From positions 52,230 through 116,229 of the forward strand of contig NZ_JAUOSB010000011.1 of NCBI RefSeq assembly GCF_030548295.1: a DNA stretch of 64,000 bases. The letters are read 5' to 3'. Below, one piece after another: positions 1 through 9,300 of the stretch (its first letter is position 1; every line of letters begins with the position of its first letter). The stretch comes from Wenyingzhuangia sp. 2_MG-2023 (GTDB taxonomy: Bacteria; Bacteroidota; Bacteroidia; Flavobacteriales; Flavobacteriaceae). A program made the translations under genes and the position numbers. The notes below the pieces were generated by a model that saw nothing but the letters and a program-made list of their open reading frames with translations, had not been told where the DNA came from and searched no databases.

Positions 1-1
1 A

Positions 2-1135
2 CTTTTTGAAGAAATTCAAAGCAGTATTGTTGCAGATACTTTTGTAAAAATGACGTTGAGCAAACCTATTCGTAAAAACGATGGTCTTCGCAACATTTAC
101 ATACGCTTGGTTACAATACAAGAACAACAAAAACTTCAATTTACCTATCGTAATAAAACCAACGATGTGGTGAAAAATTATACACTTGAAGAGGCTTTGG
201 AAGAAATAGCTACCTATTTGATGAATACATTTCGTTCTGCAGTGGTTTTTACATTGCCAGATGATATTCAGGTGTTTGTTTCTAAAAAGAAAGCCATCAC
301 TCTAAAAAAAGTAGCTCCTAGCTTTACCAACAAACTACCAGAAACGCATGATAGACCTAAAGAGAAACGTGCAGCAAACAGAGATTACTTGTTTCATTTG
401 GGAGTAACAGATAAAGAAGGAAACGTGATTCCGAAAATGGCAGACAAATACCGTCAGATTAACAAATATTTGGAAATAATTGAAAGTTTGATCAACGGGG
501 TAAAGTTGCCTAAAAAAATACAGATTGTAGACATGGGATCTGGAAAAGGATATTTGACCTTTGCTCTATATGATTATTTAAAGAACGATAGACACAAAGA
601 GGTTTCTGTTACAGGAATTGAATTGCGTGACGGTTTGGTGAAATATTGCAACGATGTTGCTGAAAAATGTGGTTTTGAAGAATTGCATTTTGAAAACAAA
701 TTGATACAAGATTACGATAATAAAAAAATAGACATCTTAATTGCTTTGCATGCTTGTGATACAGCTACCGATGATGCTATTGCTAAAGGAATTGTAGCCA
801 ACGCAAGTTTGGTGATTTGTGCTCCTTGTTGCCACAAACAGGTTCGTCAACAATTAAAGGGAACAGAGCAGGATAGTCCAATTTTAAAGTATGGTATTTT
901 TAAAGAACGTCAGTTTGAAATGATTACGGACACCATAAGAGCTTTAATTTTAGAAAAACACCAATACAATACCAAGGTGTTTGAATTTATTTCTAACGAG
1001 CATACGCGTAAAAATGTGATGCTGGTGGGATCTAAAACCACAAGGAAATCTGACACTAAGGAAATTAATGAAAAAATTAAAGGATTGAAAGACCAGTATC
1101 ATATTGATTTCCATTATTTAGAAAAACAACTATAA
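2..1135 (+). CDS. SAM-dependent methyltransferase (Methyltransf_32/GSTCD-like), 5' partial
   Basis: The reading frame is open to the left edge of the window, so the true start lies outside; the ATG at 50 is probably internal. The visible protein has an N-terminal region of about 110 residues that I do not recognise. A class I methyltransferase core follows. Motif I reads DMGSGKGYLTF and would bind S-adenosylmethionine. Further on are LHACDTATDDAI and the cysteine-rich APCCHKQ motif typical of the Methyltransf_32 group, which includes eukaryotic GSTCD and METTL25. The substrate is unknown. The protein lacks a signal peptide in the visible part and is presumably cytoplasmic. The gene ends at a strong hairpin and is not obviously linked to the sigma factor downstream. 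Confidence 0.8.
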   Translation, partial: LFEEIQSSIVADTFVKMTLSKPIRKNDGLRNIYIRLVTIQEQQKLQFTYRNKTNDVVKNYTLEEALEEIATYLMNTFRSAVVFTLPDDIQVFVSKKKAITLKKVAPSFTNKLPETHDRPKEKRAANRDYLFHLGVTDKEGNVIPKMADKYRQINKYLEIIESLINGVKLPKKIQIVDMGSGKGYLTFALYDYLKNDRHKEVSVTGIELRDGLVKYCNDVAEKCGFEELHFENKLIQDYDNKKIDILIALHACDTATDDAIAKGIVANASLVICAPCCHKQVRQQLKGTEQDSPILKYGIFKERQFEMITDTIRALILEKHQYNTKVFEFISNEHTRKNVMLVGSKTTRKSDTKEINEKIKGLKDQYHIDFHYLEKQL

Positions 1136-1184
1136 CGGTTTTTAGTCTAAATTTTAACTGTCCTGTGTACACCATAATACGTAG

Positions 1185-1230
1185 AACAATGCATTTCTTT
1201 TTGAAGCTTAGAAATGTATTGTTTTAAAAA
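1185..1230 (+). terminator. Terminator-like hairpin after the methyltransferase
   Basis: A 14-bp stem pairs 1185-1198 with 1210-1223 with one G-T wobble and an 11-nt loop, followed by an AT-rich run. It lies 50 bp after the methyltransferase stop codon and would separate that gene from the sigma-factor operon. Confidence 0.6.
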
Positions 1231-1379
1231 TATGTTTTTATTTCATTGTTTTTTTATAATTTTAATACCTGATAGTACTGTCACAATAGAATAAATGCAA
1301 AATAAATACTTCTATTTTGTTTTCTTCTTCTGACACTTGTTTTTTTAGAACAAGAAAAATCTACTTTCGTTTGGTAAAA

Positions 1380-2000
1380 ATGGACAATGAATTGAACAGA
1401 ACACATACCTCTAATCCTACTTCTATAGAAATTGAAATATGGAAGAATGTGATAGATGGTAAAACATCTGCTTTGGGAGATTTGTATGATTTGTACATAG
1501 ATGATCTTATTTCTTATGGAATTAAAGTTTCTGGAGATAAAGATCATACCATGGATTGTATTCACGACCTTTTTGTGGATTTGTACAAATACAAAAAGAA
1601 GTTATCAAAAACTAAAAATGTAAAGTTTTATTTGTTTCTATCTCTAAAGAGAAAAATAAATAAAAAATACCATAAAAAAGAAGTGCTTTTAAATCAAGAA
1701 GTAGCCCATACGGATATGTATTTAAAAGACAATTATGCCAAGTCTAACGAGGAACGTATTATAATAGACGAAACTCAAAAAGAAACAAGCTTAAAGTTGA
1801 GCTTTGCTCTAGACAAACTCACTTCCAAACAAAAAAAAGGAATCTCTTTAAGGTTTCAAGAAGAAAAATCTTACGAAGAAATTGCACAAATTTTAGGAGT
1901 ATCTGTTGCCTCTGCTAGAACCGTCATTTACAGGGCAGTAAAGTCTTTAAGAGAATACTCTTTACCTCTTTATTTAGTTCTTAATTATTGTTTTTTATAA
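1380..2000 (+). CDS. ECF-type RNA polymerase sigma factor
   Basis: A sigma-70 family factor of about 206 residues. The frame is open upstream to a TTG at 1317, but the ATG at 1380 (MDNELNRTH) gives the usual ECF length. Region 2 covers roughly residues 25-95, with the acidic -10-reading helix around TMDCIHDLFVDLYKYKKKL. Region 4 is the C-terminal helix-turn-helix with LTSKQKKGISLRF and YEEIAQILGVSVASARTVIYRAVKSL. The next genes are a FecR-type anti-sigma factor and a SusC/SusD pair. This is the standard Bacteroidota arrangement, in which substrate binding to the TonB receptor releases the sigma factor to transcribe the transport genes. The tail ends in LPLYLVLNYCFL, an unusually hydrophobic extension. 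Confidence 0.85.
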   Translation: MDNELNRTHTSNPTSIEIEIWKNVIDGKTSALGDLYDLYIDDLISYGIKVSGDKDHTMDCIHDLFVDLYKYKKKLSKTKNVKFYLFLSLKRKINKKYHKKEVLLNQEVAHTDMYLKDNYAKSNEERIIIDETQKETSLKLSFALDKLTSKQKKGISLRFQEEKSYEEIAQILGVSVASARTVIYRAVKSLREYSLPLYLVLNYCFL

Positions 2001-2116
2001 AAAAAAGATATTTTTTCTGTCTATATCGTAACAAAATGATGCTTTAGATATATATAAGGCATTTTTTTAAGTCTGTCTTATTTTGAGAAAAGAAACGACT
2101 TAGTTAAGATTTAAGT

Positions 2117-3190
2117 ATGAAAAAACAAGACAAAACCAATCAAGAATTAATTACAGAATTAGAAAAAGAATTCTTGAAAAAGAGAATTTTAAATTCTATC
2201 AAAAAACTGCAAATCCAAAGACGCTTGTATAAGTTAGGTGCAGTTGCTTCAGTAGCTATTCTTATTACCGGTGTGGTGTATCTTAGAATGCTGAACCAGG
2301 AAACATCCATAAACAAATTTGCAGCACTATCTAAAAATGTAAAGATTGAAGACTCAGACAAAGTTACATTGATTCTTCATGAAGGTAATGGAGTTGCTGT
2401 TGAAGGAGAAAATACGGCCATCACTTATTCTAAAACTGGCAAAGAAATCAATATAGAGAATCAAGAGAAAGTAACTTCAGAAAAAGAAGGAGATTACAAC
2501 ACATTGGTAGTTCCATATGGTAAAAGATCTAGGTTGACATTGGCAGATGGAACTCAAGTATGGTTAAATTCTGGAACAAAATTTATTTATCCCACTAGGT
2601 TTGATAAGAAAAACAGAGAAGTCTACTTGGTGGGTGAAGCTGTTTTTGATGTAGCACATGATGCGGAACATCCTTTTAAAGTTTTGTCAGAGCATCAAGA
2701 AATAGAAGTTTTAGGGACTGTTTTTGACGTTTCTAGCTATACAGATGATCAAGAAAACTTTGTGGTGCTTAAAAAAGGAAGTGTAAAAGTATCTCACCAA
2801 AACGATAAAGGTTTTTTGTTTGATAAGAAAAGAAGTGAAGTGATTACTCCAGGTACTATGAACAAAATTGAAGTAGGAACAGGAGTGGTAACCACTAAAA
2901 ACGTTGATGTGCAACAATATTTTGCATGGAAAGATGGATTGTTGATTCTTAAGAAAAATAAGTTGAGTTACATAATGCGCAAACTTTCTAGATATTACAA
3001 CGTTGCTATTGATCTTGAAAACGAAGCGTTGAGCAATGAAACTTTTTCAGGAGCCTTAAACCTTTCAGACAGTATTCAGCAAGTATTACAAGTTATAAAC
3101 AAAAGTGTGGATATTCATATTGAAGAAACAGCACAACACACTTTAAAATTAATGTATAACAATAAAAACAATAAAAATGAAATAGAGTAA
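2117..3190 (+). CDS. FecR-family anti-sigma factor
   Basis: A 357-residue inner-membrane regulator. A short cytoplasmic N-terminus (about 1-38) is followed by one membrane helix (LGAVASVAILITGVVYL, about 41-57). The periplasmic FecR domain, about 130-230, has LVVPYGKRSRLTLADGT, VWLNSGTKFIYP and YLVGEAVFDVAHD. The C-terminal domain (FAWKDGLLIL to the end) matches DUF4974. It would hold the upstream sigma factor inactive until the N-terminal STN domain of the SusC protein signals substrate. It follows the sigma gene by 116 bp and precedes susC, with a perfect hairpin in between. Confidence 0.9.
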   Translation: MKKQDKTNQELITELEKEFLKKRILNSIKKLQIQRRLYKLGAVASVAILITGVVYLRMLNQETSINKFAALSKNVKIEDSDKVTLILHEGNGVAVEGENTAITYSKTGKEINIENQEKVTSEKEGDYNTLVVPYGKRSRLTLADGTQVWLNSGTKFIYPTRFDKKNREVYLVGEAVFDVAHDAEHPFKVLSEHQEIEVLGTVFDVSSYTDDQENFVVLKKGSVKVSHQNDKGFLFDKKRSEVITPGTMNKIEVGTGVVTTKNVDVQQYFAWKDGLLILKKNKLSYIMRKLSRYYNVAIDLENEALSNETFSGALNLSDSIQQVLQVINKSVDIHIEETAQHTLKLMYNNKNNKNEIE

Positions 3191-3203
3191 GGAAAACAAA
3201 AAA

Positions 3204-3229
3204 CCAGAAGATGTTCCCGCATCTTCTGG
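3204..3229 (+). promoter_or_regulatory. Perfect hairpin between fecR and susC
   Basis: A 10-bp perfect stem (CCAGAAGATG, 3204-3213, with 3220-3229) and a 6-nt loop start 13 bp after the fecR stop. No U-tract follows directly; the next bases are purine-rich. It could be a weak terminator or an RNA-processing site that sets different levels of the regulator and the receptor. Confidence 0.5.
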
Positions 3230-3292
3230 AAGATTAAAAAAGCAATATCGTTTCGAGACGATACAATTACTAATCAATTCAACTACAAAATT

Positions 3293-6200
3293 ATGAATAA
3301 AATCTTTTATCGACGAGATAGACGAGAGAAAAGTACGTTTACAAAAGTCGTGTGTAACATTATGAGAGTATTTCTATTATTTATTACTATAGGTTTAGGT
3401 TCGGTTTATGCAAATTATCCGTATTCTCAAGAAAAAATGGACATCAACGTCAGGAACGTTACAATTGAAGATCTTTTTAAAGAGATACAAAGCAAGAGCA
3501 ATTATGTGTTTTTTTACAAAGATGATATCATAGATAGTGATGTTAAAATTACTTTGCAAGTAAAAAACGCATTGTTGAATGATATTTTAAATCAGTCTTT
3601 TACAAAAACTAATTTGGATTATATTGTTTCCGATAGGCAAGTAATTGTAAAAGAAAAACAATCAAAAATTCAAGCTGTAGCAGTTAAATTACAGCAGCAG
3701 GTAACTATTAAAGGAGTTGTAAAAGATGATATGGGAATGCCAGTGCCAGGTGACAATGTTATTGTAAAAGGAACAACACAAGGAGTGATTACAGATTTTG
3801 ATGGAAATTATCAAATAGCTGTAAAAACCAAGAACCCAGTATTGGTGTTTTCTTATGTAGGATATAAAGACAAAGAAGTGGTGGTAGCAAATCAGACAAC
3901 TATTAACGTAGCATTGGAGCAAGATGTTAGTGAATTAGATGCTATTGTTATGGTAGGTTACGGTACGGTAAAAAAATCGGACGTGACAGGAGCCTTGTCT
4001 TCTATAGACACAGAGGAAATTAGCAAAACTCAAAATACATCCATCGCACAAGCCATTCAAGGTAGAGCAGCAGGAGTTACCGTTTCAAAAAGTTCAGGAA
4101 CACCAGGAGCAACACCTACGGTAAGAATAAGAGGAGTTGGAACTGTAAACAATGCAGATCCTTTATATGTAGTAGATGGTGTACCTATCAATGATATTTC
4201 CAGTATCAATATGGAAGATGCAAAATCTATAGAAGTATTAAAAGATGCATCCGCAACCGCTATTTACGGATCTAGAGGAGCAAATGGAGTGGTGTTGATT
4301 ACTACCAAAAGCGGAAAAAAAGGAAAACCAACCATTAGCTACAGAACTTATGTTGGAGTACAGAATAGATATGATAATTTAGATGTTTTAAACTCTGAAC
4401 AATGGGCAACATTGTACAATGAAGCTAAAGTGAATGATGGTCAGCCTATTGATGCAAGTTTGGCAAATGCATCATCTTTAAAATCTTACAATTGGAAAGA
4501 TGCCGTTTATAAAACGGGAATCCAACAAAGCCATCAATTATCTGCTTCAGGAGGTTCTGACAAATCAAGATATTATGTGTCTTTTGGGTATATTGATCAA
4601 GAAGGAATTGTAAAAGAATCTTCATACAAAAGAACCAATTTTAGAGTAAACAATACCTATCAAATAAAACCTAAAATAAAAATAGGACACAGCATTCAGT
4701 ATTCAGATGCCAAAACAGTTTCTGTTCCAGAATACGGACAAAATCCTTGGTTAAGAAGTGCTTTTGTTGGGTATTTGATAGATCCTGTTTCTCCAATTTA
4801 CAATGCTGATGGATCGTATGGAATTCCTTTATATTCTTCTGCTACAAATCCATTAGGAAGTGTTAGGTATGGAAATACACCTAAAAAAAATCAAAGCTTT
4901 TTAGGAAACGTATTTTTGGAGTTAGACATCATGAAAGGGTTAAAATTTAAGTCTAATTATGGAATACAAATCAACACTAGCAAGGTTGATAATTTTAAAC
5001 CCGCTTATTATGTAGGTCCTACCTATTTGTCTAATGTGAGTAGGTATACTTTAAATAGATCTGAGAATAAAGTAATGATATTATCTAACACGTTAAATTA
5101 CAATACAACCCTAGATAAAAAGCATAGTATAAATGCATTATTAGGACAAGAAATACAAGAGTTAAACTCCAATAATGTCAATACTCAACGTACAGGAATA
5201 CCAGAAAGTGTTGTCAATCCTACGTTAGGAGCTGGAGATATTTCAAGTTCAAGCAATGATGGAACCATTTCTAAGTCAAAATTATTATCCTTTTTTGGTA
5301 GGCTGAATTATACTTTTGATGGTAAGTATTTATTAACAGGTACTTATAGATTTGATGGTTCTTCTCGTTTTGGTTCTGAAAACAGATGGGCAAAATTTCC
5401 ATCACTGGCCTTTGCATGGAACATTCATAAAGAAGGTTTTTACAGTATTGAAGCCATCAATCAATTAAAATTTAGAGCTGGTTGGGGAGAAACAGGAAAT
5501 CAGAACATTCCTAACACGGCAATTTATAATACGTTAAATATTGGAACCAATTATATGTTTGGTACTGATGAAAACACAGCAACAGGTGTGGCTCCTTTAA
5601 TGCCTGGTAATGATGAGTTAAAATGGGAAACTACAAGAACCACCAATGTAGGTGTAGACATGTCATTGTTCAATAATTCTATTACGTTCACAGCAGAATA
5701 TTTTGTAAAAAATACAACAGATATGTTGATGTCAACTCCCATCATGCAAAATGCAGGATATAAAAATAATCCTTTTACCAATGCAGGAGATATTGAAAAT
5801 AAAGGAGTTGAATTGACGGCAAATTATAAAAAGGTCATCAACGATTTTTCTTTCAATGTAGGAGGAAACATTTCTTTTATCCGAAACAAAGTCATCAGAT
5901 TGGCAGAAGAAGGTAGTATCATTCAGTCAGGACCAGCACAAGGTTTTAACAATATTGGTAGAACAGAAGCAGGACATTCGTTAGCGTCTTTTTACGGATA
6001 CCAGATGCTTGGATTGTTTCAAAATCAGAATGAAATTGACAATTACGCAAGTTTGCCAAATACAAAACCAGGAGACGTAAAGTATCAGGATTTGAATGAT
6101 GATGGAGTGATTAATGCCGATGACATGACTTTTATAGGTTCTCCATTTCCAAAATTTACTTACGGAATTAACATTGATATGAATTACAAACAGTTTGACT

Positions 6201-6652
6201 TTACAGCATTTTTTCAAGGAAGTCAAGGAAACAAAATATTTAATGCCAGTAATTATTATTTAGAAGGAGATTTAGGAACCAACTTTAAATCTAGCATGAT
6301 GGATAGATGGACTGGAGAAGGAACTTCTAATTCTGTACCTAGAGTTACGTTTGATAACAATGGGGTAAATACTCAACAATCTAGTAGATATGTAAAAGAT
6401 GGATCATATTTAAGATTGAAAAACATTCAGATAGGGTACTCACTTCCTGATAGTTTGTTAGATAAAATATTAATGAATAAAGTTAGGATTTACGTAGCCG
6501 CTCAAAATTTGTTAACATTTACCAAATACGATGGTTTGGATCCTGAAGTTGGTGTGGATCAAACGTTTAATAATCCTTTGGATATGGGAGTTGATAGAGG
6601 GAGATACCCTTCAACAAGAACTATTTCTTTAGGATTGGATATTAACTTTTAA
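3293..6652 (+). CDS. SusC/RagA-family TonB-dependent receptor with STN signalling domain
   Basis: A 1,119-residue outer-membrane receptor. After a long basic N-region and signal sequence (VFLLFITIGLGSVYA) comes an STN domain (about 47-118, MDINVRNVTIEDLFKEI). A carboxypeptidase-regulatory-like beta-sandwich follows (about 133-210, VTIKGVVKDDMGMPVPG). The TonB plug has the SusC signature VRIRGVGTVNNADPLYVVDG and then IEVLKDASATAIYGSRGANGVVLITTK. The 22-strand barrel fills the rest and ends in an aromatic-terminated strand (ISLGLDINF). The STN domain plus the upstream sigma/FecR pair indicates trans-envelope signalling. SusD follows by 8 bp. The substrate cannot be read from the sequence, and no glycosidase lies beside it. 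Confidence 0.95.
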   Translation: MNKIFYRRDRREKSTFTKVVCNIMRVFLLFITIGLGSVYANYPYSQEKMDINVRNVTIEDLFKEIQSKSNYVFFYKDDIIDSDVKITLQVKNALLNDILNQSFTKTNLDYIVSDRQVIVKEKQSKIQAVAVKLQQQVTIKGVVKDDMGMPVPGDNVIVKGTTQGVITDFDGNYQIAVKTKNPVLVFSYVGYKDKEVVVANQTTINVALEQDVSELDAIVMVGYGTVKKSDVTGALSSIDTEEISKTQNTSIAQAIQGRAAGVTVSKSSGTPGATPTVRIRGVGTVNNADPLYVVDGVPINDISSINMEDAKSIEVLKDASATAIYGSRGANGVVLITTKSGKKGKPTISYRTYVGVQNRYDNLDVLNSEQWATLYNEAKVNDGQPIDASLANASSLKSYNWKDAVYKTGIQQSHQLSASGGSDKSRYYVSFGYIDQEGIVKESSYKRTNFRVNNTYQIKPKIKIGHSIQYSDAKTVSVPEYGQNPWLRSAFVGYLIDPVSPIYNADGSYGIPLYSSATNPLGSVRYGNTPKKNQSFLGNVFLELDIMKGLKFKSNYGIQINTSKVDNFKPAYYVGPTYLSNVSRYTLNRSENKVMILSNTLNYNTTLDKKHSINALLGQEIQELNSNNVNTQRTGIPESVVNPTLGAGDISSSSNDGTISKSKLLSFFGRLNYTFDGKYLLTGTYRFDGSSRFGSENRWAKFPSLAFAWNIHKEGFYSIEAINQLKFRAGWGETGNQNIPNTAIYNTLNIGTNYMFGTDENTATGVAPLMPGNDELKWETTRTTNVGVDMSLFNNSITFTAEYFVKNTTDMLMSTPIMQNAGYKNNPFTNAGDIENKGVELTANYKKVINDFSFNVGGNISFIRNKVIRLAEEGSIIQSGPAQGFNNIGRTEAGHSLASFYGYQMLGLFQNQNEIDNYASLPNTKPGDVKYQDLNDDGVINADDMTFIGSPFPKFTYGINIDMNYKQFDFTAFFQGSQGNKIFNASNYYLEGDLGTNFKSSMMDRWTGEGTSNSVPRVTFDNNGVNTQQSSRYVKDGSYLRLKNIQIGYSLPDSLLDKILMNKVRIYVAAQNLLTFTKYDGLDPEVGVDQTFNNPLDMGVDRGRYPSTRTISLGLDINF

Positions 6653-6660
6653 AAGCATTA

Positions 6661-8142
6661 ATGATGAAATTATACAATAGATTTAAAAAGAATATAAAAT
6701 ATTTTTCACTTGTTTTAGGTGTGTCGTTGGTTTCTTGTAGCGATGATTATTTAGATGTTGGAGCTTATGGAACCCCCGTTTTAAGTAATTTTTACCAAAC
6801 AGAAACAGATGCAGAACAAGGTTTGATTGCTGCTTATTCTCCTTTGAGAGAAATGTATGGAACCGAGAATTTCTTGGCTTCTACTTCTAATGACTTATTG
6901 TTTGGTGATATTGGTACGGATGATATTTTAAAAGGGGGGGCTAGGTCAAACGATGGACCTCAATTGTTTGATAAAGAAATATTTAACATGACAACTTCTA
7001 ATACAGCTATAGAGGCAGTTTGGAAAGTATGTTATAAAGGAATTTTGTACGCAAATTTAGTGTTAGATAAAGTTCCAGATATTGAGTTTACGGATGCAGA
7101 TTATCAAAAACAAATATTGGCAGAAGCTCGTTTTTTAAGAGCATACTATTATTTTGATTTGGTAAATTCTTTTGGAGGAGTTCCTTTGGTTGACAAGCCT
7201 TTAGAAACAGGAGAATATGTGGTGCCAAGATCAACTCAAGAAGAGATTTATACTTTTATAGAAGATGATTTAAAAGTAGCTATAGAAGATTTACCTTCTA
7301 GATTTGACCAGGGTACAGCTTATTTAGGACATGCAGACAAAGGTGCTGCGTTAGGAATGATGATGCGTGTTTCTTTGTATCAAAACAAAATGGGGCAAGT
7401 AAAAACCTATGGAGATCAATTGTTAGCAATGCCGTATGTTTTACAAGATTATAGCACTCTTTTTAACAATGTGGGGGAATGGAATTCAGGTTCTGTTTTT
7501 GAAATCAATTTTTCTTCTAACGCTAATAAATTAGGAACTTTAATGCCAAGAATGATGACTCCGAGAAGTATAGGTGGAATTGGATTTGGACAAATAAAAC
7601 AAGAATTGATAGATGCTTACGAGCCTAATGACCCACGATTAGAAGCTTCTTTTTATCAGTTAGCAGATGGTGGTTACGGAACTACATGGTACAATAGAAA
7701 ATATGCATGGGCTCCATATAGTGATTATGAAATACCTACAACAGGAGGTTTTGGAAATAGTGCCAATAACGTACGCGTATTAAGATTGGCAGATGTGTAT
7801 TTAATGTATGCAGAAGCGGTTTACAGCACAGATCCAACAACTGCTATAGAGTACGTAAATAAAGTAAGAAAACGTGCCAGAGAATCGGGTGGTTCTACTG
7901 TGGGAATTCCTGCAGATTTACCTACAACATTAACAGGTGATGACTTGCGTGATGCTATTTACAAAGAAAGACGTTTGGAATTGGCGGGAGAAGGATTTAG
8001 ATATCATGATTTGATTAGAACAGGTAGGGCAGAAGCTGTGTTAGGTTCGTCAGGTTTTGTAACTAACAAATATGAAATAATGCCTATTCCATTATCTCAA
8101 GTATTGCTATCGCAAGGTGTGTTAACTCAGAATAATTATTAG
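6661..8142 (+). CDS. SusD/RagB-family surface substrate-binding lipoprotein
   Basis: A 493-residue partner of the SusC receptor just upstream, forming the lid of the uptake complex. A lipoprotein signal ends at Cys26 (LGVSLVSCSDDYLD). The N-terminal TPR-like half includes ILAEARFLRAYYYFDLVNSFGGVPLV. The C-terminal half has LRLADVYLMYAEAVY and IYKERRLELAGEGFRYHDLIRTGRA, both strong SusD family signatures. Translation may begin at either of two adjacent ATGs (6661 or 6664). A run of seven G bases at 6934-6940 encodes Gly-Gly and is unusual in this AT-rich gene. Confidence 0.95.
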   Translation: MMKLYNRFKKNIKYFSLVLGVSLVSCSDDYLDVGAYGTPVLSNFYQTETDAEQGLIAAYSPLREMYGTENFLASTSNDLLFGDIGTDDILKGGARSNDGPQLFDKEIFNMTTSNTAIEAVWKVCYKGILYANLVLDKVPDIEFTDADYQKQILAEARFLRAYYYFDLVNSFGGVPLVDKPLETGEYVVPRSTQEEIYTFIEDDLKVAIEDLPSRFDQGTAYLGHADKGAALGMMMRVSLYQNKMGQVKTYGDQLLAMPYVLQDYSTLFNNVGEWNSGSVFEINFSSNANKLGTLMPRMMTPRSIGGIGFGQIKQELIDAYEPNDPRLEASFYQLADGGYGTTWYNRKYAWAPYSDYEIPTTGGFGNSANNVRVLRLADVYLMYAEAVYSTDPTTAIEYVNKVRKRARESGGSTVGIPADLPTTLTGDDLRDAIYKERRLELAGEGFRYHDLIRTGRAEAVLGSSGFVTNKYEIMPIPLSQVLLSQGVLTQNNY

Positions 8143-8178
8143 TGAATTTTTAGTTAGTATGTAGGTTAATTTAGTTTC

Positions 8179-8217
8179 TAGCCCAGTCAAAAATAATTTT
8201 TGATTGGGCTATTTTTT
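8179..8217 (+). terminator. Rho-independent terminator after susD
   Basis: A long stem beginning TAGCCCAGTC pairs 8179-8192 with 8198-8211 with one G-T wobble, and is followed by a T-run. It ends the sigma/FecR/SusC/SusD unit. Confidence 0.85.
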
Positions 8218-8361
8218 ATAATGTATTAATTTTATTAGAAATTTTGAATGTAGAAAAGATTACAATTTTGGTTGTCACTTTAAGTGATTTGTGTGACTAA
8301 GTGGAATAAATTGTATAGAGAAAAGTAGGAAAGGAGTCTCAAAAAATAATGAATAACAAAT

Positions 8362-8658
8362 TTAATCCAACGTATCATATTCAATCAAGTACAAAAACTC
8401 GTTTTCTTTTTTGTAATGGTATTTTTCTCTAGCGTAATTGTTCAAATTCTTTTGAATGGAAAAGTCTTTTAGTGTTTGTGTGTTTTTTTGAATTTCAGTT
8501 TCGTAAAACTCAATAGATTTTTCTAATTTTTCTATTTCTTTGTTGTTCTCCCTTTGATACAAGTATGAATTCGCATCAAAAAACAACATCCAAATAACAA
8601 AAATTCCTAAAATTAGAGGAGTGATGATCTTTTTATTTTTGATGAAATTAAGCTTCAT
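8362..8658 (-). CDS. FtsB/DivIC-like septum formation initiator
   Basis: A 98-residue single-pass membrane protein. The N-terminus is short and basic, and one helix (IITPLILGIFVIWMLFF, about 11-27) is followed by a periplasmic coiled coil (ENNKEIEKLEKSIEFYETEIQ) and the C-terminal segment NNYAREKYHYKKENEFLYLIEY. That last part matches the conserved end of DivIC/FtsB proteins (the AREKY/Y-K-K element). The family joins FtsL and FtsQ in the division complex at the septum. It is transcribed toward susD and away from the gene at 8762. A TATCTTTG element upstream (8684-8691, minus strand) is a likely promoter -7 box. Confidence 0.75.
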   Translation of the reverse strand: MKLNFIKNKKIITPLILGIFVIWMLFFDANSYLYQRENNKEIEKLEKSIEFYETEIQKNTQTLKDFSIQKNLNNYAREKYHYKKENEFLYLIEYDTLD

Positions 8659-8683
8659 AGTGGCAAATACTAGTCTTAGAGGA

Positions 8684-8691
8684 CAAAGATA
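8684..8691 (-). promoter_or_regulatory. Putative flavobacterial -7 promoter element
   Basis: Read on the minus strand this is TATCTTTG, matching the Bacteroidota TAnnTTTG consensus. It lies 26 bp upstream of the DivIC-like gene. No clear -33 TTG was seen at the expected distance, so this is tentative. Confidence 0.4.
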
Positions 8692-8761
8692 AAACTATAA
8701 ATTTAGAGTTTCCCATTTTAATTTCTATTACTTTTGCTGCGGTATTTAGGAGTGATAGAGA

Positions 8762-9298
8762 ATGAGAAATTATATAAAATATATTTTAACATCTACCAAT
8801 GAACATGGGGTACATTCTCCATTTGTGTTCAAGTTGGTTACAGAATGTATCTACAGAAAAAAGACAATACAAATAGCTTCTACTTTTAAAAATTCGACTT
8901 CTTCTCTTAATAAAAAATATGTTTTGTTAATTGCTAGGTTGATTCCCTATCTAAATATCCATAAGATTTTAGACTTAGGAAAAGATTCTTTTTTTAATGA
9001 ATTGGCTAGTCAACATTTAAAAATATCCAAAAACACCACGGTTTCTGAAACGTATGATTTGATATACACAGATGTAAATTTTTTTCAATCCAATCCAGAT
9101 ACTTTTTCTCATTTATTCAACCACATCCATAACGATTCACTTTGGATTGTTGCAAAAAATCAAACTTCCAAAGGATTAAAAGGATGGGAAGAAATAAAAC
9201 AGCATGATCAAGTAAAAGTAACAGTAGATTTATTTGGTTTAGGGTTGGTTTTTTTTAGAAGAGAGCAGGTGAAACAACATTTTATCATAAGATTTTAA
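8762..9298 (+). CDS. Putative class I SAM-dependent methyltransferase-like protein
   Basis: A 178-residue protein beginning MRNYIKYILTSTNEHGVHSPFVFKLVTE. The NEHGVHSPFVF element is typical of a Flavobacteriia family usually annotated as a class I methyltransferase. The Rossmann part is weak: IHKILDLGKDSFF could be a decayed motif I, and YDLIYTDVNFF the strand-4 region. The protein appears shorter than full methyltransferases, so catalytic activity is uncertain. It ends 2 bp before the cobalamin adenosyltransferase gene and is probably translated from the same message. Confidence 0.55.
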   Translation: MRNYIKYILTSTNEHGVHSPFVFKLVTECIYRKKTIQIASTFKNSTSSLNKKYVLLIARLIPYLNIHKILDLGKDSFFNELASQHLKISKNTTVSETYDLIYTDVNFFQSNPDTFSHLFNHIHNDSLWIVAKNQTSKGLKGWEEIKQHDQVKVTVDLFGLGLVFFRREQVKQHFIIRF

Positions 9299-9300
9299 AA

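Noticed and set aside
3293..8142. The SusC/SusD pair as the importer of the galactan locus
   Set aside because: It lies about 30 kb away with its own sigma factor and FecR, and no sequence link to the locus was seen. It remains possible but unsupported.
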